NCBI RefSeq assembly: GCF_902459775.1
Contig: NZ_CABPSQ010000001.1
Location: forward strand, 1,054,001 to 1,118,000
DNA: 64,000 bases
From: Pandoraea captiosa
Lineage (GTDB): Bacteria; Pseudomonadota; Gammaproteobacteria; Burkholderiales; Burkholderiaceae
Reading direction: 5' to 3'
Shown: piece by piece, positions 8,983 to 19,212 of the stretch
How positions within the stretch are numbered: position 1 is the stretch's first letter
Layout of the letters: each line of letters opens with the position of its first letter
Notes under the pieces: model-generated
The model's input: only the letters and a program-made list of their open reading frames with translations
What the model was told of the DNA's origin: nothing
Databases searched by the model: none
Made by a program: the position numbers and the translations under genes

Positions 8983-10295
8983 CGACACATCTCGACACAA
9001 CGGCAGCACAGGCCGCGCAAGGGGCCGCACGCACGCGACCTGTGTCGCTTACGAAGAAGATCATGGCAATCACGGTCGGCAACGGCCTCGAGTTCTTCGA
9101 TTTCGCGATCTACACCTACTTCGCCACCGTGCTGGGCAAGTTGTTCTTCCCGGCGGCCTCTCCGTTCACGCAGTTGCTGCTGTCGCTGGCGACGTTCGGC
9201 GTGGGTTTCGTGGTGCGCCCGCTGGGCGGCATCGTCATCGGCACCTATGCCGACCGTCACGGTCGCAAGGCGGCCATGACGTTGACGCTGTGGCTGATGG
9301 CGGCAGGATCGGCCGTATTCGTCGTGGTACCGACGTATGCACAGATCGGGATGGCGGCGCCGCTGCTGCTGATCGCGGGGCGTCTGGTTCAGGGGTTCGC
9401 CGTGGGGGGCGAGGTCGGGGCCTCGACGTCGATGCTGCTCGAATATGCCAATGCCAATAACCGGGGGCTGTTTGCGAGCTGGCAGTTGTTCAGCCAGGCG
9501 TTCTCGACGCTGCTCGGCTCACTGGTGGGCCTGGTGCTGACGGCGTCGCTGTCGAACGATCAGTTGCTCTCGTGGGGGTGGCGGGTACCCTTTTTGATTG
9601 GTCTCGCATTGATTCCTCTGGGCACCTACATTCGCAAGCATCTGGATGAAACGCACGAAGTCGAGCCGTCCCGGCGCGGGTCGCGCAGCCCGGTGGCCCA
9701 GGTCCTGGGCGAGCATCGACGTGCGTTGTTGCTGGGCATTCTCATGACGGCGGGTGCGACCTCGTCGAATTACATCTCGTTGCACTACCTGACCAACTAC
9801 GGCGTGGGCGTGCTCAAGCTGTCGCTGACGAGCGGATTGTGGGCTTCGTTCGTCGCCGGCGGGTTGCAGATGGGACTGGCCGCCGTGGCGGGTATCGCAA
9901 GCGATCGTTGGGGACGCAAGCGCGTGGTGACGATCGCTCGGGTCATCCTGCTCGCATCGATCGTACCGGCATTCGCCTGGCTGACGGCAGCGCCGGATAC
10001 CGGGCGCTTGCTGGTCGTGGCGGCCGTGCTGACCATTCCGACCGTGTTCATTTCGGTCACGACGGTCACGATGATTACCGAAGTGTTCCCGCGTCACATC
10101 CGGGCAACGGGGCTGGCGATCGTGTACGGCGTGGGCGTGTCGGTGTTCGGCGGGTTTGCGCAGTTCATTGCGACGTGGCTGATTGCCGCGACCGGTTCCA
10201 AGCTGGCGCCCGCAGGCTATGTGATTGTCATCAGCCTGATCTCGCTGGTGGCGGCGTTGAAGAGCCGGGAAATGTCTCGCATGGCGCTGGACTAA
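8979..10295 (+). CDS. MFS transporter, metabolite:H+ symporter (MHS) family
   Basis: A 438-residue inner-membrane carrier with twelve predicted TM segments. The start is set at the ATGA overlap with the M20 gene. MHS signatures are GNGLEFFDFAIYTY in TM1, ADRHGRKAAMT after TM2, and GRLVQGFAVGGEVGAS in TM4. Relatives carry citrate, proline/betaine, shikimate or dicarboxylates. Coupling to an amidohydrolase suggests import of an acylated amino acid (inference). It ends 97 bp from the convergent foldase gene. Confidence 0.88.
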   Translation: MTTHLDTTAAQAAQGAARTRPVSLTKKIMAITVGNGLEFFDFAIYTYFATVLGKLFFPAASPFTQLLLSLATFGVGFVVRPLGGIVIGTYADRHGRKAAMTLTLWLMAAGSAVFVVVPTYAQIGMAAPLLLIAGRLVQGFAVGGEVGASTSMLLEYANANNRGLFASWQLFSQAFSTLLGSLVGLVLTASLSNDQLLSWGWRVPFLIGLALIPLGTYIRKHLDETHEVEPSRRGSRSPVAQVLGEHRRALLLGILMTAGATSSNYISLHYLTNYGVGVLKLSLTSGLWASFVAGGLQMGLAAVAGIASDRWGRKRVVTIARVILLASIVPAFAWLTAAPDTGRLLVVAAVLTIPTVFISVTTVTMITEVFPRHIRATGLAIVYGVGVSVFGGFAQFIATWLIAATGSKLAPAGYVIVISLISLVAALKSREMSRMALD

Positions 10296-10392
10296 TTCAG
10301 TCGATCAAACGGAAGGTCGCAGGCGGGTCGAACGACAACACCGTTTTTGGCAGGACGGTGCTGTCGTCGCTGACCGGGGTAGGGAAGTCAAA

Positions 10393-12593
<2,201 letters not shown>

Positions 12594-12707
12594 TCACAAG
12601 GTTGTCGAACTATATACCACGAGTCATGGTGCTTTCGACTAGTAGTCCAAAGGGCAGAGGAGGCGCGCGATACGGACGTCATGCTGTCTGTGCACCTGAC
12701 GGCGTAG

Positions 12708-13700
12708 ATGTCACGTTCGAGACGGGCGAATCCGCAGTGGAAAGAGCACCGAATTTGCCTGAGCACAAACAAACGGCTTGATCGACGGTTATCCTTCGGA
12801 AAAATCAAGGTACCTTTTATACGCTTGACGCTTTGGCCCGCGCAGCCAGGGTTCTTTGCCCTTCGCACGGTGTGGGTTCAATACAGCGGCCTCGTGAGCG
12901 TGGGCGTGATGTCGTTCGCTATTGTGCTGTCAGTTCGCCCGGTCTGGATCGAAGCGCGGTTGAATGGACTGGACAAGATGTACCGCCTGCATAAATGGCT
13001 GGGAATTTCCGCCCTGGTCGCGGGCATCGTTCACTGGCTTGAAACCCTGCAACACTATCCGTCCCTGAAAGTTCCTGAGAGCACGCTGGAAGTCGACGAA
13101 CGCTGGCAGGGTCACCGTCCGGGACAGTTTGCGTTCCTGACGTCGAACCCAAAGGAAGGCGCACACCCTTACACCATTGCCTCGGCGTGGAATCCTAAGG
13201 ACCGTCTTCTCACCTTCATCACCAAGGCGCTCGGTGACCATACGAGCTCGCTGCCGGACCGTTTGCGCGTGGGGGATCGCGTGAAGGTCGAGGGGCCGTA
13301 CGGCTGCTTCACTTTCGACGATGGTCGGCCTCGTCAAATCTGGATCGGTGCGGGCATCGGCATCACGCCATTCATCGCACGTATGAAGTATCTGGCACAG
13401 GTGGGGGAGAGCGGTGGAAAGATCATCGATCTCTTTCATCCGACGGCCGATCTTGAACCCGCTGCCATCGACAAGCTGCGCGCCGATGCACACGCCGCCG
13501 GCGTGCGTCTGCACTTGTTCGTTGACCGGATCGATGGTCGTCTGAGCGGCGAGCGCCTGCGCGAACTGATGCCCGAGTGGAAGCAGGCCAGTGTCTGGTT
13601 TTGCGGTCCGGTGGCCTTTGCCCACGCGTTGCGCGCGGACCTCACGGCGCATGGTCTGTCTGACGACGCGTTCCATCAGGAGTTGTTCGAAATGCGTTAG
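12708..13700 (+). pseudogene. Ferric-reductase-like NAD/FAD oxidoreductase lacking most of its membrane domain
   Basis: The C-terminal 230 residues are a normal FAD/NAD reductase: HRPGQFAF, HPYTIASAW (FAD), GAGIGITPF (NAD) and a terminal CGPVAFAHALR. The N-terminal part resembles the ferric-reductase membrane domain (PGFFALRT, VQYSG, GLDKMYRLHKWLGI) but breaks off at GIVHWLE. It jumps straight to LQHYPSLKV, so about 150-200 residues, including the later haem-binding helices, are missing in frame. TM1 also looks shortened, and the ATG at 12708 has a weak ribosome site and a non-family N-terminal extension. The frame is open, so a soluble reductase cannot be excluded, but the electron path across the membrane is gone. 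Confidence 0.65.
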
Positions 13701-13786
13701 TGCATACTGAGGACTCGGCTGCTAGCCCGATTCAAAATATCTTCAATTTGTTACCACCATAATCATTGTCATGAGGAGTGCGACCT

Positions 13787-14350
13787 ATGGGAAACGTTGG
13801 TGGTACCAAAAGAAAGCGGGTAGGACCGCTACTTAGGGGGTATTTGTGGATCGTCGTGGCCGCGTTCGTGATTACAGCGGGGTGGGGCACCGTTCGCGCG
13901 GTGCGCGCAATGCAGTTGAAAAGCGCCGAGCAAGCGTGGCCCAGCGCCGAAGCAAGTATTACCGGAAGTACCGTCAGAGAGTCGCACAGCAAAAGTGGGG
14001 TTCGCTGGTCACCTGTCTGGACATACGTCTACACGGTTGAAGGGCGTTCGTACACGAGCAATAGCATTGCGGTGGCAAACGGCTATGACGCGAATTGGTA
14101 TGACGATCGGGCTTCTGCCGAGCGGGACGCGGCTTCACGGAGCATTGGCTCGCAAGTGAATGCCTATTACGACCCGGCCGCCCCAGAGCGCTCAGTCCTG
14201 GATCGCCGCACTTCGACCGAAGGCGATTGGATGTCGTTGGGCGTATCTATCCTGCTCGTAATCGTTGCCGCATGGATCTGCTGGATGCTCATGACGGCAC
14301 CGGCCTTCACGGGGCGCGAACGACCGAGAAAGATCCGGACGTTTGGCTGA
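13787..14350 (+). CDS. DUF3592 membrane protein
   Basis: A 187-residue protein with two membrane segments (about 19-38 and 145-167). They flank an extracytoplasmic beta-rich region with the DUF3592 pattern WSPVWTYVYTVEGRSYTSN and VNAYYDPAAPERSVLD. The start ATG at 13787 has GAGGAG about 9 bases upstream and is preferred over a GTG three codons earlier. Function is unknown in the family. It stands alone, 86 bp after the ferric-reductase remnant. Confidence 0.75.
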   Translation: MGNVGGTKRKRVGPLLRGYLWIVVAAFVITAGWGTVRAVRAMQLKSAEQAWPSAEASITGSTVRESHSKSGVRWSPVWTYVYTVEGRSYTSNSIAVANGYDANWYDDRASAERDAASRSIGSQVNAYYDPAAPERSVLDRRTSTEGDWMSLGVSILLVIVAAWICWMLMTAPAFTGRERPRKIRTFG

Positions 14351-14720
14351 CCAGCCGAAGTGCGGGAGGCACGTGAGCGTTTGGGCTGTCTCGCAGATTT
14401 GGCGCCCAGATTGCTGTCCGCGGACTCGGGTGGTTTTCGATCCCGCCCCAAGAGTCATTCATTTCAATGACTTACGTGACGCTACAAAAACGGCCAAATC
14501 TATTATTTAACATAATGTACATTATGCGATTATCAGATGACCGATTCCGGCATCGAAAAGTCGTCGATCGTGCTTCGGGGGATCGCGTCGCTCGACTCGC
14601 TCCACGCGCCGCAGCCAGCCTTCCACTTGCTCAACCCACGCGCTCCCGCACAGCAGACGCATCAATGAGTTCAAATGTCACTCTCAATTCAAACTCAATT
14701 GGAAACTACGCCCACATGTC

Positions 14721-14738
14721 GAGTCAATTTATTGACTC
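14721..14738. promoter_or_regulatory. Perfect dyad overlapping the -35 of the MerR/LitR-like gene promoter
   Basis: GAGTCAAT-TT-ATTGACTC is a perfect 8-2-8 inverted repeat. Its right arm contains the TTGACT -35 hexamer. A regulator bound here would block RNA polymerase, the arrangement used by CarH/LitR repressors on their own promoters. I infer autorepression by the MerR-family protein downstream. Confidence 0.6.
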
Positions 14739-14760
14739 ATATAAGTGAGAGAGTTAAGAT
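14732..14760 (+). promoter_or_regulatory. Sigma-70 promoter of the MerR/LitR-like gene
   Basis: The -35 TTGACT (14732-14737) and -10 TAAGAT (14755-14760) are separated by exactly 17 bp, a near-consensus housekeeping promoter. Transcription should start near 14767, leaving a leader of about 43 bases to the ATG at 14810. Confidence 0.7.
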
Positions 14761-14809
14761 TCTACCAAATACCGACTCAAGCACCACAGATACCTGCATG
14801 GAGGCCTCG

Positions 14810-15778
14810 ATGAATCCAGACCGACGTTATCGGAGCGGCGAGGCCGCCAAGCTTGTCGATATGCCGGCCGCCACGTTGCGCATCTGGGAGCAGCGTTATG
14901 GCGTGGTTTCGCCCCCGACCAGTGCCTCTGGCCAGCGCCTGTATTCGGACATGGACGTGGTTCGGCTCAGAACGATCAAATCGTTGGTCGATAAGGGGCA
15001 TGCCATCAGCGCCATCGCGCACCTGGATAACGATCAGTTGCTTCGTATATCCTCCGGCGCGGCCAGTATCGAGCCGGCGGACATCCCACGCAGCGCGAAG
15101 CTGCTCCTCGTCGGTTTCAGCGACGGGTTGATACCCGATTTGCCCGCGGGCGTCACCCTCAAGACCTTCCGCACGATCGACGAGATTCCGCACGCCGATG
15201 ACGACAAGAGCACGGCGACCGGCATTGTGCTCCGCGTCGAGGCCATGCACGAAGATACCGTGCTCTCGATTGCCGCCGCCGCGCGGCGCGCTCGTTGCCA
15301 CCAAATACTCGTGGTTTATGCCTTCGGCACACGTCGTGCCGTCGATCTTGCACGTCTCGAGGGCATGCAACTGACGCGCACTTCGGACGCCCTGCTCCAC
15401 ACACGTGACTTGCTTATCGGGTTCGCGAGGAAGTTGGCGCATGACGAACGCGCGGCCTCGGCTCGCGAGCCGCTTTGGTCAAGGTCACCACGGCGCTTCG
15501 ATGAACAAACGCTGACCCGACTCGCGCAGCAGTCTTCAACGATCGCGTGCGAGTGCCCCAAACACCTCGTCGAACTGGTGCTGCAAATCGCGGCGTTCGA
15601 GCGTTACAGCGACGCATGTCAGTCGCGCTCGTCGGCCGATGCCCTGCTTCATCAACATCTCGGCGATGTCGCCAACCGGGCCGTCACCCTGTTCGAAGAC
15701 GCGCTGGCTGCGCTTGTCGAACACGAGGGTTGGTCAGTTCCGGCTTCCACGAGCGCGCCCCGGCGCGACATTCGCTAA
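14810..15778 (+). CDS. MerR-family regulator, LitR/CarH-like without cobalamin motif
   Basis: A 322-residue regulator. Start chosen at MNPDRRYRSGEA, with GGAGG six bases upstream. Residues 5-72 are a MerR winged HTH (YRSGEAAKLVDMPAATLRIWEQRYGVVSP). Residues about 105-215 look like a Rossmann-type sensor (AKLLLVGFSDGLIPDLP, HQILVVYAFG) and the C-terminus is a helical Cys/His-containing domain. This order resembles LitR/CarH photosensors, but I see no DxHxxG adenosylcobalamin motif, which fits class II LitR proteins. The downstream folE, lipocalin and DUF2256 genes are known companions of LitR clusters. Target and signal are inferred. Confidence 0.72.
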   Translation: MNPDRRYRSGEAAKLVDMPAATLRIWEQRYGVVSPPTSASGQRLYSDMDVVRLRTIKSLVDKGHAISAIAHLDNDQLLRISSGAASIEPADIPRSAKLLLVGFSDGLIPDLPAGVTLKTFRTIDEIPHADDDKSTATGIVLRVEAMHEDTVLSIAAAARRARCHQILVVYAFGTRRAVDLARLEGMQLTRTSDALLHTRDLLIGFARKLAHDERAASAREPLWSRSPRRFDEQTLTRLAQQSSTIACECPKHLVELVLQIAAFERYSDACQSRSSADALLHQHLGDVANRAVTLFEDALAALVEHEGWSVPASTSAPRRDIR

Positions 15779-15820
15779 CACACGATTCGCGTTATCCCCC
15801 TCTTCCACCGGGAGCATTTC

Positions 15821-16552
15821 ATGGGCGCAGTCATCGATTCTCAACCGGCCATCACGCAGGCACCGCAAGACGGAATGCCGCTTTCGCAGGCAATCCGTCA
15901 GCGTCTTCGCAATGCCGGCGTGCGTTTTCACGCCAACGACAATGTCTCCGCCCACCTTCGCGAAGGCGACGTCGACAGACTCCAGGATGAAGTCGCGTTA
16001 CATATCGAGAACGCCCTGCGTGCGCTCGTCATCGACGTCGACAACGACCACAACACGCGAGAAACGGCCAAACGTGTCGCCAAAATGTTCGTGAAAGAGG
16101 TGTTTGCGGGACGCTATGAACCCGCGCCGGCGATCACCGAATTCCCGAACATCGGACAGCTGAACGAACTTACGCTGATCGGCCCGCTGCGCGTGCGCAG
16201 CGCCTGCTCGCACCATCTGTGCCCGATCATGGGACACGCGTGGATTGGTGTGTTGCCCAACGCGGACTCCAATTTGCCCGGCCTGTCGAAATATGCCCGG
16301 TTGCTCAACTGGGTCATGGCGCGGCCTCAGATTCAGGAAGAAGCCGTCAAGCAGATTGCCGACCTGCTCGAAGACAAGATCGCGCCGGACGGACTGGCAG
16401 TCGTCATGGAAGCCGATCACTTCTGCATGCACTGGCGCGGCACAAAGGATGACGGCGCTCGCATGGTGAGCAGCGTCATGCGCGGGCGATTTCTGGAGGA
16501 TCCGGCCCTTCGCCGGGAATTCCTGGCGCTGATGTCGGCGCGCAATCGCTGA
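15821..16552 (+). CDS. folE: GTP cyclohydrolase I
   Basis: Converts GTP to 7,8-dihydroneopterin triphosphate, the first step to tetrahydrofolate and other pterins. The 243-residue chain has the zinc site Cys129/His132 (SACSHHLCP) and Cys202 (ADHFCMHWRG). The family ends normally, with RMVSSVMRG and FLALM. The N-terminal 50 residues are longer than in E. coli FolE. A GGGAG ribosome site lies eight bases before the ATG. Lying between a LitR-like gene and a DUF2256 gene, it is probably a second, stress- or light-regulated copy that feeds pterin cofactor to photolyase or cryptochrome (inference). Confidence 0.92.
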   Translation: MGAVIDSQPAITQAPQDGMPLSQAIRQRLRNAGVRFHANDNVSAHLREGDVDRLQDEVALHIENALRALVIDVDNDHNTRETAKRVAKMFVKEVFAGRYEPAPAITEFPNIGQLNELTLIGPLRVRSACSHHLCPIMGHAWIGVLPNADSNLPGLSKYARLLNWVMARPQIQEEAVKQIADLLEDKIAPDGLAVVMEADHFCMHWRGTKDDGARMVSSVMRGRFLEDPALRREFLALMSARNR

Positions 16553-16589
16553 ACGAAATATGACCGCGTTGCGGTATCAAAGGACCGAC

Positions 16590-17165
16590 ATGAGAGACAA
16601 CACTGGCATCACCGCGTCGCTGCGCCTGCCGCTTTTGGGGCTGCTCACGTTCGCGCTCGTGCTTCTTTCGGCCTGTGCAAGCACGACGCCCCCGCCGGGT
16701 GTCGTTCCTGTCTCGCCATTCGACATTGGTCGTTATGAGGGACGCTGGTATGAATTGGCACGTCTGGACCACTCGTTCGAGCGCGGCATGGTCGATGTCT
16801 CCGCCACTTACACGCGCGACTCGGACGGTAGCGTCAAAGTGCGCAACCGAGGATTCGATCCGGCGAGCGGGCGCTGGAAGGAAGCCATCGGCAAGGCCCG
16901 GTTCATCGGTCCAACGGATGTCGCCTCGCTGAAGGTGTCGTTCTTCGGGCCCTTTTACGGTGGCTACCACGTCGCGGCCCTCGATCCCGACTATCGGTGG
17001 GCGCTCGTGCTGGGGCCCGATACCGGTTATTGCTGGATCCTTGCCCGGGACAAACACCTCGACAACGCACAACTGAAACAAATCGTCGCACGCGCGCAAG
17101 CCCTTGGCGTCGATACGACGTCGCTTATCTGGGTGAGCCAGAACGGGACCGACCCCGTGCAATGA
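16590..17165 (+). CDS. blc: Outer-membrane lipocalin lipoprotein
   Basis: A 191-residue Blc-type bacterial lipocalin. Start taken at MRDNTGITA, preceded by AAAGGA; a start 30 bases earlier lacks a ribosome site. The signal peptide ends in the lipobox LLSAC with Cys29, and Ala at +2 predicts outer-membrane sorting. Lipocalin motifs are YEGRWYELARLDHSFERG (the GxWY signature), ATYTRDSDGSVKVRN, and VSFFGPFYGGYHVAALD. E. coli Blc binds lysophospholipids and helps under envelope stress. It follows folE by 37 bp and is followed at once by the DUF2256 gene, probably one transcript. Confidence 0.9.
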   Translation: MRDNTGITASLRLPLLGLLTFALVLLSACASTTPPPGVVPVSPFDIGRYEGRWYELARLDHSFERGMVDVSATYTRDSDGSVKVRNRGFDPASGRWKEAIGKARFIGPTDVASLKVSFFGPFYGGYHVAALDPDYRWALVLGPDTGYCWILARDKHLDNAQLKQIVARAQALGVDTTSLIWVSQNGTDPVQ

Positions 17166-17166
17166 C

Positions 17167-17310
17167 ATGCACCGCAAGCCCTTTCTCCCAAGCCGACTCT
17201 GCCAGACGTGCGGCAAACCGTTCGTCTGGCGCAAACGCTGGGCGAAGACATGGGAGGACGTGAAGTACTGCTCCGAGCGCTGTCGGCGCAACCGCACTTC
17301 AGCAGCATGA
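17167..17310 (+). CDS. DUF2256 small zinc-finger protein (47 residues)
   Basis: A 47-residue frame begins ATG one base after the lipocalin stop. It contains LCQTCGKPFVWRKRWAKTW and YCSERCRRN, that is CxxC-X(n)-CxxxC with the WRKxWxxxW core. This is the DUF2256 family, a predicted treble-clef zinc protein. DUF2256 genes are repeatedly found beside, or fused to, cryptochrome/photolyase genes. The function is unknown. Its place at the end of the LitR-like/folE/lipocalin series supports a light or photodamage role. It is short, but the match to the family is strong. Confidence 0.85.
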   Translation: MHRKPFLPSRLCQTCGKPFVWRKRWAKTWEDVKYCSERCRRNRTSAA

Positions 17311-17357
17311 CTCGGCGACATGACCCGGTCTCACGACAGGGCGCTCGCCGCAACGAT

Positions 17358-18290
17358 TCACCGGGAAGACGCGGTTTCCTCCACTGTGAGACGTTCCGAT
17401 GTGTCGCAGCCTGCATCGCTCGCGCGTCTCTCGTTCCCTTTCACAAACGCTGCGACGTCCTGTAAAACGGGGAAAAAGCGACGCAGCGGCGCACTGATCG
17501 CCCCCAGCATCATCGCGTGGCCAAGGTCGTAGTGGCAAATCTCCACTGCGACGTGCATCTCGCGCAAACGCTGCGCAAAGCGGACCGTGTTGCCGGGTTC
17601 CACGATGCGATCCGTGTCCCCTACCCCCAGGAACATGGGCGGCTCCCGCCCCGTCACGAACCGTATCGGCTGACTTGCCTCCCTTACCGCTTCCGGAAAT
17701 ACCCGCCGAAGCGTTCCGCTTTGCAGCGGCAGAAAGTCATACGGGCCGGCCAGTCCGATCACCCCCGAGATCGCACGGGTCGTCAAACCGGCATGCCGTA
17801 AATATCGCTCGTCGGTCGCCAGCAAGGCCGCGATCTGCGCGCCCGCGGAATGTCCCATGAGAAACACACGCCGGGGATCGCCGCCGAACACTCCGGCGTG
17901 ATCGACCGTCCATCGCACGGCCTTTGCCGCGTCATCCATGAAGGCGGGAAACGTGACGTCGGGATACGTTCGATAGTCGGGAATGATCGTGAGAAACCCC
18001 TGCGAGGCCAACGCTTCGCCGACAAAGCGATATTCCGCGCGGTCTCCGCTTTGCCAGCTACCGCCATAAAAGAACACGACGACCGGCAGCTTCGTCGAAG
18101 ATGCCTCGGCATGCGCAGGGACATAAACATCGAGCCGCAGCCGCTGCGCAGCACCGTACGCGACGTCGGTAACGCTGTGGTAGGTCGTGCCGGGCGTTAG
18201 CGCGTTAATGACGTTGATGGGGGCACATGCGCAGAGGGTCGCACACGCCGAGAATACGGAGAGAAGACGGGAAAGTTTTTTTGGGGGCAT
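17358..18290 (-). CDS. Alpha/beta hydrolase lipoprotein (carboxylesterase, BD-FAE-like)
   Basis: A 310-residue esterase anchored as a lipoprotein. The start ATG at 18290 gives a signal peptide with lipobox LCAC (Cys22); a TTG 18 codons upstream is less likely. The oxyanion segment YGGSWQSGD replaces the HGG motif of hormone-sensitive-lipase relatives. The nucleophile elbow is GHSAGAQ, the acid is in GDTDRIV, and the base is in DLGHAMM. Substrate is unknown. It converges on the DUF2256 gene and is not obviously linked to the ECF promoters, since no TGCATCCG element precedes it. Confidence 0.82.
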   Translation of the reverse strand: MPPKKLSRLLSVFSACATLCACAPINVINALTPGTTYHSVTDVAYGAAQRLRLDVYVPAHAEASSTKLPVVVFFYGGSWQSGDRAEYRFVGEALASQGFLTIIPDYRTYPDVTFPAFMDDAAKAVRWTVDHAGVFGGDPRRVFLMGHSAGAQIAALLATDERYLRHAGLTTRAISGVIGLAGPYDFLPLQSGTLRRVFPEAVREASQPIRFVTGREPPMFLGVGDTDRIVEPGNTVRFAQRLREMHVAVEICHYDLGHAMMLGAISAPLRRFFPVLQDVAAFVKGNERRASDAGCDTSERLTVEETASSR

Positions 18291-18466
18291 GTCGTATGAC
18301 ACTATGTTCGGCACGGAACGCCGGTCCGTTCCCGCGCCAGCCAAATGGGGGCGATGACCTGCACGATCGCGAATCGATACGTCGCAATGCGAATCGCTGG
18401 CCCTCCATCGCCCCTCGTGCGGCAGTCACGCCCATGCGCCACTGCCGCGCACGTCCGCGCACGCCA

Positions 18467-19051
18467 TTACGGCATCAACACCTTGTCGACGACGTGGATG
18501 ACGCCGTTCGACTGCATGACATCGCCAATCGTGACCCGGGCGGTCCCCCCTTTGTCGTCGGTCACGCTCAGTTGGCCGCCCTGCACCATGAACGTCAGTG
18601 CATCGCCCTCAACGGTTTTCAGCGTCGCCTTGCCTCCGCCATCCCTGACGGCTTTCATCAGATCCTGAGCCGACAGTCGCCCCGGAACGACGTGATACGT
18701 CAATACCTTCACGAGCGCTGGCTTGCTTTCCGGCTTGAGGAGTCCGTCGACAGCGCCGGCGGGAAGCGCTGCGAACGCTTCGTTGGTGGGCGCGAAAACC
18801 GTGAACGGCCCGGGACCGGAAAGCGTGTCCACAAGGCCCGCCGCCTTCACTGCCGCGACCAGCGTTGTGTGGTCCTTCGAGTTGACGGCGTTCTGAACGA
18901 TGTTCTTTGACGGATACATGGGCGCACCACCCACCATGACCGTTGACTCCTTCGAGTCCATGGCGGCAGACACCGTGATCGCCTGGAGGCCGGCGACGGC
19001 CCCGACAGACAAGAGTACCGCGAGAAATCCGGCTGACTTGGTTGTCTTCAT
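18467..19051 (-). CDS. Exported fasciclin (FAS1) domain protein
   Basis: A 194-residue secreted or periplasmic protein with one FAS1 domain. The signal peptide spans about residues 1-29. Residues about 55-194 carry both FAS1 boxes: GPFTVFAPTNEAFAALP with LTYHVVPG, and GVIHVVDKVLMP at the end. The start at 19051 is supported by an ECF-type promoter at 19126-19096, which would start transcription near 19090 and so excludes the longer frame from 19093. FAS1 proteins of the MPT70 type are known targets of SigK/RskA in mycobacteria, matching the sigma/anti-sigma pair encoded 3.5 kb away. Confidence 0.9.
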   Translation of the reverse strand: MKTTKSAGFLAVLLSVGAVAGLQAITVSAAMDSKESTVMVGGAPMYPSKNIVQNAVNSKDHTTLVAAVKAAGLVDTLSGPGPFTVFAPTNEAFAALPAGAVDGLLKPESKPALVKVLTYHVVPGRLSAQDLMKAVRDGGGKATLKTVEGDALTFMVQGGQLSVTDDKGGTARVTIGDVMQSNGVIHVVDKVLMP

Positions 19052-19095
19052 TCCTTCACCCGATTGATGGCGCTTCTCCGATTTGGAAGCCATCT

Positions 19096-19126
19096 CAAAT
19101 ACGAGCGACGCGAGCGTTCGGATGCA
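19096..19126 (-). promoter_or_regulatory. ECF sigma promoter of the FAS1 gene
   Basis: On the minus strand the -35 TGCATCCG (19126-19119) is followed by 16 bases and the -10 GTATTTG (19102-19096). This is the same pattern and spacing as three other promoters in this window. The predicted transcription start near 19090 gives a 40-base leader. It is back-to-back with the promoter of the second lipocalin. Confidence 0.75.
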
Positions 19127-19153
19127 CCCCGCATCAACAATCTTTGGCGACGA

Positions 19154-19183
19154 TGCATCCGCCGACCGTCTCGGTCCGTATAG
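19154..19183 (+). promoter_or_regulatory. ECF sigma promoter of the second lipocalin gene
   Basis: TGCATCCG (19154-19161), N16, GTATAG (19178-19183) faces the lipocalin gene, with a leader of roughly 23 bases. It differs from the sigma gene promoter across most of the spacer, so conservation of the two boxes is not due to recent duplication. Confidence 0.75.
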
Positions 19184-19212
19184 AGGAATGTGCCGACTCT
19201 CGTCCTGACGTC

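Larger units (their letters stand above)
14351..14809. promoter_or_regulatory. 459-bp regulatory region before the MerR/LitR-like gene
   Basis: This gene-free region turns AT-rich toward its 3' side. It holds an inverted repeat AGTCATT-N6-AATGACT at 14453-14472, a perfect 16-bp palindrome CATAATGTACATTATG at 14511-14526, and the promoter/operator complex at 14721-14760 listed separately. Small open frames here have no ribosome site or family resemblance and are not called. Confidence 0.5.

Noticed and set aside
14467-14748. Possible 93-residue gene before the MerR-like gene
   Set aside because: Overlaps the promoter and dyads, has no ribosome site and biased low-complexity content.
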